The notes beneath the pieces are model-generated. The model made no database searches, had not been told where the DNA came from, and saw only the letters and a program-made list of their open reading frames with translations. Made by a program: the position numbers and the translations under genes. From Saprospiraceae bacterium (GTDB lineage: Bacteria > Bacteroidota > Bacteroidia > Chitinophagales > Saprospiraceae), in contig JAEUUM010000254.1 of NCBI GenBank assembly GCA_016787375.1, forward strand, positions 1-5,531: a stretch of DNA of 5,531 nt. The letters run 5' to 3'. Of the stretch, positions 1 through 5,148 are shown piece after piece; position 1 is the first letter of the stretch; the number at the start of each line of letters is the position of its first letter.

Positions 1-459
1 TTTAAACAAATATCCGGAAGTTGGCACCCTGTGCTTCAAAGGAATTGAAAAGACTTCCAGCTTATTGTTCTCAAAAATTAAGGTGGAGGCGTTAGTATCT
101 ACGACATTAAATTTCAACTCGTAGCTCATGCCATGTTTACCATTTACCCGTAGCTGTGCATAAATAAACTCTTCAATGCCTTCAGGAGCAAAAATTTCCA
201 ATGGCTTTATCCTTCCTGCGAGATGATTGCTGGTAATAAGCCCTATCAAACCGAAAACATGATCTCCGTGCAGGTGACTGATAAAGATTTGATCAATTTT
301 ATGCTTAGGAATTTTGAGTTTTAGCATCTGAAACTGGGCTCCTTCACCACAATCAATCAGACAGCAATAATCGTCAAGCCTAAAGAACTGACAAGATGGG
401 TATTTATCCAATTGGGGAACTGCACCATTACATCCAAGGATGGTAACTGAGAATATCAA
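1..459 (-). CDS. rnz: Ribonuclease Z, N-terminal half (cut by window edge)
   Basis: Metallo-beta-lactamase-fold endonuclease that cuts the 3' trailer from tRNA precursors in the cytoplasm. The 153 residues visible are about half of the usual ~300. Seen: opening strand VTILGCNGAVP (residues 5-15), LIDCGEGAQ (34-42), the zinc motif HLHGDH (62-67), the segment GLIGLITSNHLAGR (70-83), PLEIFAPEGI (86-95), and KHRVPTSGYLF (142-152) with His143. By family knowledge, the zinc ligands His62, His64, Asp66, His67 and His143 match His63, His65, Asp67, His68 and His140 of Bacillus subtilis RNase Z; the remaining ligands lie outside the window. The start is TTG at 459-457: an in-frame TAA sits at 465-463, and the first downstream ATG is codon 45, inside the conserved core. 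The gene follows the STAS gene with a 6-base gap and is probably co-transcribed and translationally coupled. Nothing suggests it is broken. Confidence 0.93.
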   Translation of the reverse strand, partial: MIFSVTILGCNGAVPQLDKYPSCQFFRLDDYCCLIDCGEGAQFQMLKLKIPKHKIDQIFISHLHGDHVFGLIGLITSNHLAGRIKPLEIFAPEGIEEFIYAQLRVNGKHGMSYELKFNVVDTNASTLIFENNKLEVFSIPLKHRVPTSGYLFK

Positions 460-465
460 CTTTTA

Positions 466-846
466 TTAGTCGTCAGATTCTGTGTAAAGCTCTTTTTCAA
501 TTTCATCCATAAACACATATTCAACTGACTCCTCTATGGTTGGAACAATCGTTAAAACGCTATTCAAACGAGAAATATCGATTAATTTTATGACATTTGG
601 ATGAGTAATTCCTGTCAAGACAAATAGCCCATTGTCCTTCCAAAGCCTATTTGCAGTCAAAATGGCACTCAAACCTGACGAATCAACAAAATGAATTGAA
701 GACATGTCAAAAATCAGATTCTTAACACCTTCAGAGTTAAGCATTACAAACTCTGCCTTCAGCAAAGGTGCCATGATTGAGTTGAGATTGTTCTCCAATA
801 ATCTGAAAATGGTGTACTTTTCCTCCTTTTCTACTTCAAATTTCAT
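466..846 (-). CDS. STAS-domain protein (anti-sigma factor antagonist type)
   Basis: A 126-residue single STAS domain like SpoIIAA/RsbV, cytosolic, with no membrane segment. Such proteins are usually switched by phosphorylation of a serine and bind an anti-sigma kinase, but the partner is not visible here. Seen: an N-terminal strand (MKFEVEKEEKYTIFRL), the core NLIFDMSSIHFVDSSGLSAIL (residues 43-63) with the signature D55-S56-S57-G58, and an acidic tail ending ESDD. Ser56 aligns with the phosphorylated Ser58 of B. subtilis SpoIIAA, so the switch residue is kept. The frame stays open up to a TTG at 876, which would add ten residues. I prefer the ATG at 846 because the protein then begins exactly at the first STAS strand and because the TTG lies inside the likely -7 promoter element. 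It ends in tandem stops TAATAA, six bases before rnz. Partner and pathway are unknown; a role with rnz cannot be read from sequence. Confidence 0.88.
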   Translation of the reverse strand: MKFEVEKEEKYTIFRLLENNLNSIMAPLLKAEFVMLNSEGVKNLIFDMSSIHFVDSSGLSAILTANRLWKDNGLFVLTGITHPNVIKLIDISRLNSVLTIVPTIEESVEYVFMDEIEKELYTESDD

Positions 847-873
847 AATGATATCTTGAAACGGTTTAATACC

Positions 874-881
874 CAAAGGTA
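874..881 (-). promoter_or_regulatory. Candidate -7 element for the STAS-rnz transcript
   Basis: On the minus strand 881-874 reads TACCTTTG, a full match to the Bacteroidota -7 consensus TAnnTTTG. The region 19-22 bases upstream is only T/A-rich (TAAA to TTTT), so the -33 element (consensus TTTG) is weak. Transcription would begin near 866-870 and leave a leader of about 20-25 bases before the ATG at 846. The element overlaps the alternative TTG start at 876, which argues against that start. Confidence 0.5.
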
Positions 882-969
882 AAAAGAGTTTTTAATTTAT
901 TTTAAAAAAAATGAGTTTCCGGATTATGAACACATGACAATTTTTCACGTTATTAAGGTGTGGCATGCC

Positions 970-1000
970 TTTAGCACCCACTTATCGGTAAATAATTTTG
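970..1000 (+). promoter_or_regulatory. Candidate distal clpC promoter
   Basis: TTTA (970-973), a 19-base spacer, then TAATTTTG (993-1000), which fits the -7 consensus TAnnTTTG; the -33 box differs from TTTG at its last base. It would start transcription around 1005 and give a clpC leader of about 50 bases. It is weaker than the promoter at 1009-1039 but could act as a second, separately controlled start. Confidence 0.35.
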
Positions 1001-1008
1001 TAAACTTT

Positions 1009-1039
1009 ATTGAATAGTCTTATACTTGTCATAAATTTG
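1009..1039 (+). promoter_or_regulatory. Candidate proximal clpC promoter (Bacteroidota type)
   Basis: ATTG (1009-1012), a 19-base spacer, then TAAATTTG (1032-1039). This is a full match to the -7 consensus TAnnTTTG with a three-of-four -33 box at the preferred distance. The predicted start is about 1043-1046, leaving a leader of only 10-13 bases before the ATG at 1056. No Shine-Dalgarno sequence precedes the ATG, as is common in this phylum. Confidence 0.62.
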
Positions 1040-1055
1040 GCATCATAAACACAAC

Positions 1056-3596
1056 ATGAATAGAAAATTTTCACCTAAGGTAAAACAAGTAATATCAAAC
1101 AGTAGAAATGAAGCTGTTAGATTAGGTCATGATTACATAGGCACTGAACATATTTTGCTCGGTATCCTTCAAGAAAAAAAGTGTCTGGCAACAAAAGTGC
1201 TTGACTCTCTTGATCTGGATCATGATGAATTAAAAGTCGTAATTGAAGATGCTTTACCAAAGAGATCTTCTCAGACAACCGCCATCAATATTGGCAATAT
1301 TCCTTTAAACAAGCAGGCTGAAAAGGTTTTAAAAATCACTTTCCTTGAGGCTAAAAATCTTAAAAGTGAAGAGATTTTACCCGAACACCTAATACTTTCA
1401 ATTTTGAAAAATAAAGACAACGAAGCTTCCCGAATCTTACATAAATTTGATATTGATTACGACATCTATAAATCAGAGTTAGAGTTCGTCAGACAAGAAG
1501 AAATGAATGCAAGACCCGATATTTTTAACGAAACACCCTCTGACCAAGACGAACCATTCGAAGATGAAGATGATCAGGGCGCAAGAATGCAAAGAAAAAG
1601 CGGAAATAAAAGCAGAACGCCCGTTCTTGACAACTTTGGAAGAGATGTTACCAAACTCGCAGAGGAAGGAAAACTTGACCCGATAATTGGTAGGGAAAAT
1701 GAGATAGAAAGGGTATCTCAGATTTTGAGTCGTAGAAAGAAGAACAACCCAATTCTTATTGGCGAACCCGGTGTCGGTAAAACTGCCATTGTTGAAGGTC
1801 TGGCACTCAGAATAATTCAGAAAAAAGTTTCAAGGACGCTATTCAACAAGCGAATAATCATGCTTGACCTTGCAGCATTGGTTGCCGGCACAAAGTACAG
1901 AGGACAGTTTGAAGAGAGAATGAAGGCAATCATGAACGAACTTGAAAAATCGAGGGATGTTATTTTGTTCATAGATGAAATTCACACTATTGTTGGAGCA
2001 GGTGGCGCTACAGGTTCTCTTGATGCCTCAAATATTTTCAAACCCGCTCTGGCAAGGGGCGAGTTACAATGCATAGGTGCATCTACCCTTGATGAATACA
2101 GACAACACATCGAAAAAGACGGAGCATTGGATAGACGATTCCAGAAAGTTCTGGTTGACCCACCTTCACCTGAAGAGGCAGTGCATATTCTCAAAAACAT
2201 CAGACCTAAATACGAGGAATTTCATAATGTTACTTACAGTGATGAAGTAATTAAATCAGCAGTTCTGCTGAGCACGCGTTACATTAGTGACAGGTTCCTG
2301 CCTGACAAAGCCATTGATGTTATAGATGAGGTTGGCGCAAGGGTACATCTAAAAAATATCCATGTTCCAAAACACATAGAAGAACTTGAAAAAAAGATAG
2401 AAGAAATTAAAGAACAAAAAAATTTGGCTGTTAGAAGTCAACAATACGAAAAAGCTGCTGACTTAAGAGATGATGAGTCTAAAATGATCAGGCAGCTTGA
2501 ATTTGCTAAAATAGAATGGGAAGAAGAAAGCAAAACAAAAAGATATCCCGTAACTGAGGATGATATAGCTGAAGTTATTGCCATGATTACCGGTATCCCA
2601 GTAAAAAGGGTTGCGCAATCAGAGAGCAATAAACTTATCAAGATGGCTGAAGACATGAAAAAACAAATCATTGGTCAGGATGATGCCATCGTTAAAATAA
2701 CAAAAGCAATTCAGCGTAACAGAGTCGGACTCAAGGATCCAAAAAAACCAATTGGTTCATTCATTTTCCTTGGGCCTACTGGAGTGGGTAAAACAGAATT
2801 AGCCAAAGCACTTGCCAGATATCTCTTCGATTCGGCAGATGCATTGGTTAGAATTGACATGAGTGAATACATGGAAAAGTTTTCGGTTAGCCGTTTGATA
2901 GGGGCACCTCCAGGTTATGTAGGGTATGAAGAAGGAGGACAACTCACCGAAAAAGTGAGACGCAAGCCTTATTCTGTTATTTTACTGGACGAAATTGAGA
3001 AAGCTCACCCTGATGTTTATAACATTTTACTTCAGGTACTTGATGACGGTCAGTTAACAGATGGATTGGGTAGAAAAGTAGATTTCAAAAATTCACTTAT
3101 CATCATGACCTCGAATATCGGTGCAAGACAGCTAAAAGATTTCGGTCAAGGGGTTGGTTTTGCCACCAAAGCACGTCAGGAAGCTGAAGATGACGATTCA
3201 AAAGCAGTCATTACCTCTGCATTAAAAAAGACCTTCTCACCTGAATTTTTAAATAGAATTGATGATGTTGTAGTGTTCAACAGCCTAACACAGCCAGATA
3301 TTTTCAAAATTATTGATATCAGCATTGCTGAGCTATTAGGCAGATTAAGCCATCTTGAATACTCACTTGAGCTAGATGATAAAACAAAAGAATTTTTATC
3401 TACAAAAGGTTTTGATCCTCAATTTGGAGCAAGACCTTTACATAGAGCCATTCAAAAATATGTAGAAGATCCTTTGGCCGAATTTATTCTTACAGAAAAT
3501 CCACCTGCGGGTAGTGTTTTCATAGCCAATGTAAACGATAAAGGTGATCAGCTTACCATTACAATGAAAAAAACTTCTAAGACAGATGTCAAATAA
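1056..3596 (+). CDS. clpC: ATP-dependent Clp protease ATP-binding subunit ClpC
   Basis: Cytoplasmic hexameric AAA+ unfoldase that feeds proteins into the ClpP peptidase. The 846 residues are near the family length (about 810-850). Domains seen in order: two Clp-N repeats (about 1-75 and 80-145); an acidic linker (151-176); AAA-1 with Walker A GEPGVGKT (236-243), pore loop KYRG (280-283), Walker B ILFIDE (303-308), sensor GAST (341-344) and arginine finger at DRR (359-361); a short coiled-coil middle domain with a UVR-like segment (about 438-490); AAA-2 with Walker A GPTGVGKT (573-580), pore loop GYVG (620-623), Walker B VILLDE (641-646), sensor 1 TSN (685-687), arginine finger Arg734 in FLNRID and sensor-2 GARPL (791-795). 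The short middle domain and the VGF loop (700-702), which fits the ClpP-docking loop, mark ClpC rather than ClpB. All catalytic residues are intact. It is divergent from the STAS-rnz pair, has its own promoter and terminator, and has no clpP in this window. Confidence 0.97.
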   Translation: MNRKFSPKVKQVISNSRNEAVRLGHDYIGTEHILLGILQEKKCLATKVLDSLDLDHDELKVVIEDALPKRSSQTTAINIGNIPLNKQAEKVLKITFLEAKNLKSEEILPEHLILSILKNKDNEASRILHKFDIDYDIYKSELEFVRQEEMNARPDIFNETPSDQDEPFEDEDDQGARMQRKSGNKSRTPVLDNFGRDVTKLAEEGKLDPIIGRENEIERVSQILSRRKKNNPILIGEPGVGKTAIVEGLALRIIQKKVSRTLFNKRIIMLDLAALVAGTKYRGQFEERMKAIMNELEKSRDVILFIDEIHTIVGAGGATGSLDASNIFKPALARGELQCIGASTLDEYRQHIEKDGALDRRFQKVLVDPPSPEEAVHILKNIRPKYEEFHNVTYSDEVIKSAVLLSTRYISDRFLPDKAIDVIDEVGARVHLKNIHVPKHIEELEKKIEEIKEQKNLAVRSQQYEKAADLRDDESKMIRQLEFAKIEWEEESKTKRYPVTEDDIAEVIAMITGIPVKRVAQSESNKLIKMAEDMKKQIIGQDDAIVKITKAIQRNRVGLKDPKKPIGSFIFLGPTGVGKTELAKALARYLFDSADALVRIDMSEYMEKFSVSRLIGAPPGYVGYEEGGQLTEKVRRKPYSVILLDEIEKAHPDVYNILLQVLDDGQLTDGLGRKVDFKNSLIIMTSNIGARQLKDFGQGVGFATKARQEAEDDDSKAVITSALKKTFSPEFLNRIDDVVVFNSLTQPDIFKIIDISIAELLGRLSHLEYSLELDDKTKEFLSTKGFDPQFGARPLHRAIQKYVEDPLAEFILTENPPAGSVFIANVNDKGDQLTITMKKTSKTDVK

Positions 3597-3610
3597 AAAG
3601 TAAAAAAAAT

Positions 3611-3650
3611 AAAAGGATTTACAAAGCATTTTGTGAATCCTTTTTTTATT
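3611..3650 (+). terminator. Rho-independent terminator of clpC
   Basis: A 15-bp stem, AAAAGGATTTACAAA (3611-3625) against TTTGTGAATCCTTTT (3630-3644), with one T-G wobble and a GCAT loop. It is followed by a T-run to 3647. It begins 14 bases after the clpC stop. An A-run just upstream (3602-3609) makes a T-run on the other strand, so it could also stop minus-strand transcription. Confidence 0.88.
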
Positions 3651-3663
3651 TGAAGCTAAAATG

Positions 3664-3671
3664 TACATTTG
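3664..3671 (+). promoter_or_regulatory. infC: Candidate infC -7 element
   Basis: TACATTTG matches the -7 consensus TAnnTTTG. The -33 position at 19-20 bases upstream falls in the T-run of the clpC terminator (TTTT at 3641-3644), so the two signals would overlap. A start near 3676-3678 gives a leader of about 25 bases to the TTG at 3703. Because a strong terminator precedes infC, some promoter is needed here, and this is the only good match in the gap. Confidence 0.5.
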
Positions 3672-3702
3672 TTAAAATATTTCACATAAAAACTAAAATC
3701 GT

Positions 3703-4287
3703 TTGGCAAAAAAATTAAAAGTTTCGGATCAACTGGCCCAAAAATTCAATATCAACGAGCAAATCAGATCCTATGAAGTCCGTTTAGTTGGGGACAACAT
3801 GGAAGAAATAAGTAAGGTTGCAGGTAAACCCGTCGTTGTTGGAGTTTACCAATTAATGCACCTTATAAGATGGGCTGAAGAATTGGATTTAGACGTTGTT
3901 GAAATTTCTCCGAATGCTGACCCACCTGTTGTAAAAATCACTGATTTTCAAAAATTTCTTTATGACAAAAAGAAAAGAGAAAAAGAGATTAAAGCCAACA
4001 CTTCGAAAACAGTTATCAAAGAAATTAGATTCGGCCCCAATACCGACGAACATGATTTTGAATTTAAAGTAAGGCACGCGAAAAAATTTCTGGAAGAAGG
4101 TTCTAAAGTTAAAGCTTATGTAACATTTAGAGGTCGTTCGATTGTATTTCAAGACAGAGGAGAACTTCTTTTACTTAAATTTCTTAAAGAACTTGAAGAG
4201 GTTGGTGCTTCAGAAGCACTACCCAAACTTGAAGGACGAAAGATGATGGTGATGCTGTCTCCTAAAAAGACCGTAAAAAAAGCTTAA
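3703..4287 (+). CDS. infC: Translation initiation factor IF3
   Basis: IF3 binds the 30S subunit, keeps it from joining 50S too early and checks the initiator tRNA-start codon pair. The product has 194 residues, slightly above the usual ~180. Seen: N-domain FNINEQIRSYEVRLVGDN (15-32) and LDLDVVEISPNADPPVVKITDFQKF (61-85); a lysine-rich linker helix (86-103); C-domain IKEIRFGPNTDEHDFEFKVRHAKKFLEEG (105-133), TFRGR (141-145) and LPKLEGRKMMVMLSPKK near the end. About ten extra residues lie around 35-45 relative to the IF3 sequences I recall, and the usual Cys of PPVCK is Val77. The start must be TTG at 3703: an in-frame TAA lies at 3694-3696, and the first internal ATG (3799) would remove the conserved N-terminus. 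A rare start codon is a known IF3 autoregulation device in Escherichia coli (AUU). Upstream is clpC with a terminator rather than thrS; downstream are rpmI and rplT. Confidence 0.96.
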   Translation: MAKKLKVSDQLAQKFNINEQIRSYEVRLVGDNMEEISKVAGKPVVVGVYQLMHLIRWAEELDLDVVEISPNADPPVVKITDFQKFLYDKKKREKEIKANTSKTVIKEIRFGPNTDEHDFEFKVRHAKKFLEEGSKVKAYVTFRGRSIVFQDRGELLLLKFLKELEEVGASEALPKLEGRKMMVMLSPKKTVKKA

Positions 4288-4305
4288 CAATTTACTTGAT
4301 GTTAA

Positions 4306-4337
4306 CTTGTAATACTTTAAAAAAGTTATTACCTTTG
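4306..4337 (+). promoter_or_regulatory. Promoter of rpmI-rplT (Bacteroidota type)
   Basis: CTTG (4306-4309), a 20-base spacer, then TACCTTTG (4330-4337), a full -7 match followed by CA as is typical of strong promoters in this phylum. A start near 4341-4344 leaves a leader of roughly 22-25 bases before the rpmI ATG. It lies wholly in the 78-base gap after infC, and no terminator separates the genes, so read-through from infC and independent initiation are both possible. Confidence 0.68.
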
Positions 4338-4365
4338 CAACTTCTTATAAAAAAGCAATATTTTT

Positions 4366-4560
4366 ATGCCTAAAATGAAAACAAATTCCAGTGCAAAGAA
4401 GAGATTCAAACTCACTGGATCAGGAAAAGTAAAATGTGCTCATGCTTATGCACGACACCTTTTACGTAAGCGTACAAAGAAAGCCAAATTGAATTTAAGT
4501 CACTCAACTACTGTAAATGTAGCTGATGAAGCAAGAATCAAAAGACTTCTTTGCGTATAA
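4366..4560 (+). CDS. rpmI: 50S ribosomal protein bL35
   Basis: Small, very basic component of the large ribosomal subunit that binds 23S rRNA. Its 64 residues match the normal length (64-66). Seen: the family opening MPKMKTNSSAKKRFKLTGSGKVK (1-23), the basic middle HLLRKRTKKAKLNLSHST (31-48) and the C-terminal helix ADEARIKRLL (53-62). It ends in Cys-Val, where I would expect a Leu or Pro-type ending; this looks like minor variation. ATG start at the canonical MPKMK, preceded by an A/T-rich stretch with no Shine-Dalgarno sequence. It is the first gene of the transcript from the promoter at 4306-4337 and is followed by rplT after 77 bases. Confidence 0.97.
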   Translation: MPKMKTNSSAKKRFKLTGSGKVKCAHAYARHLLRKRTKKAKLNLSHSTTVNVADEARIKRLLCV

Positions 4561-4573
4561 ATTAATTTATTAA

Positions 4574-4620
4574 CGAGGATACAGGACAAAGCATTTCAGA
4601 AAAATGAAATCCCTGGATCG
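4574..4620 (+). promoter_or_regulatory. Foldable rpmI-rplT spacer, candidate bL20 leader
   Basis: Nested pairings can be drawn by eye: CGA (4574-4576) with TCG (4618-4620), CAGG (4582-4585) with CCTG (4612-4615), and ATTTCA (4593-4598) with TGAAAT (4605-4610) around a GAAAAA loop. Internal loops separate the three helices, including a 7-by-1 asymmetric one (ACAAAGC facing C). There is no T-run, so this is not a terminator. bL20 is known to repress its own operon by binding an mRNA structure in E. coli and B. subtilis. That this spacer serves that purpose is inference, and the helices are short enough to arise by chance. Confidence 0.35.
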
Positions 4621-4637
4621 CACTAAAAATTCAAATT

Positions 4638-4982
4638 ATGCCTAGATCAGTAAACGCCGTAGCTTCCAGGGCAAGAAGGAAGAAAGTTTTAAAAGCCGCC
4701 AGAGGTTATTTTGGTGCAAGAAGTAAGGTACATACGGTAGCCAAAAACGCAGTAGACAAAGCAATGGGCTACATGTACCGTGATAGAAAATTCAAAAAAC
4801 GTGCTTACAGAAGACTTTGGATTGCTCGTATAAACGCAGCAGTCAGATATCAGGGAATGAACTATTCAACATTTATAAATAGTCTGAGCAAAAACAACAT
4901 TGACCTGAATCGTAAGGTTTTGGCAGATTTAGCTTTAAATGAACCAGCAACTTTCGCAAGTATTGTCAATGCAGTGAAATAA
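4638..4982 (+). CDS. rplT: 50S ribosomal protein bL20
   Basis: Early-assembly protein of the large ribosomal subunit, binding 23S rRNA; in several bacteria it also represses its own operon. The 114 residues match the family (about 114-120). Seen: opening MPRSVNAVASRARRKKVLKAARGYFGARS (1-29), a long basic helix (about 30-60) including MYRDRKFKKRAYRRLWIARINAA (46-68), and a globular RNA-binding C-terminal domain with YQGMNYSTFINSLSKNNIDLNRKVLADLA (71-99). The ATG gives the canonical MPRS start, with no Shine-Dalgarno sequence before it. It is the last gene of the infC-rpmI-rplT cluster, with a terminator 20 bases after its stop. Nothing is missing. Confidence 0.98.
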   Translation: MPRSVNAVASRARRKKVLKAARGYFGARSKVHTVAKNAVDKAMGYMYRDRKFKKRAYRRLWIARINAAVRYQGMNYSTFINSLSKNNIDLNRKVLADLALNEPATFASIVNAVK

Positions 4983-5001
4983 ATAGAGCTAAACACTTTT
5001 T

Positions 5002-5033
5002 AAAAAAGCCATCTTAACAAAGATGGCTTTTTT
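5002..5033 (+). terminator. Rho-independent terminator of rpmI-rplT
   Basis: A perfect 14-bp stem, AAAAAAGCCATCTT (5002-5015) against AAGATGGCTTTTTT (5020-5033), with an AACA loop. The A-run and T-run make it symmetric, so it could work on both strands. It begins 20 bases after the rplT stop. Confidence 0.92.
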
Positions 5034-5148
5034 GATTATAAAACTATCCATAAACAAACACAATACATTAATTAATCATGTTTAAATTCTAATTCAATTT
5101 TTATGGAATATATTAACTAACTGATACAATGTTTTGAAATAAATTAAA

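Noticed and set aside
962..969. Palindrome GGCATGCC
   Set aside because: Only eight bases, with flanks that do not extend the symmetry cleanly; common by chance.
971..997. Possible CIRCE operator before clpC
   Set aside because: TTAGCACCC resembles the left half TTAGCACTC, but the sequence nine bases on (TAAATAATT) does not match the right half GAGTGCTAA.
1982..2671. Antisense open frames of 70-80 codons within clpC (1982-2200 and 2438-2671)
   Set aside because: They lie opposite a strongly conserved coding region, show no recognisable family and have no promoter or initiation context; they are by-products of clpC codon use.
3438..4152. Antisense open frames at the clpC end (3438-3668) and within infC (3889-4152)
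   Set aside because: The first crosses the terminator hairpin and the second is the reverse of conserved IF3 sequence; both give low-complexity Phe/Lys/Asn-rich proteins.
4311..4330. Weak inverted repeat (AATACTTT / AAAGTTATT) between infC and rpmI as a terminator
   Set aside because: The stem is almost all A-T with a bulge and has no T-run; it lies in the promoter spacer.
5129..5136. ATGTTTTG as a -7 element for the gene at 5149
   Set aside because: The first two bases are wrong (AT for TA) and there is no TTTG-like box 19-21 bases upstream.
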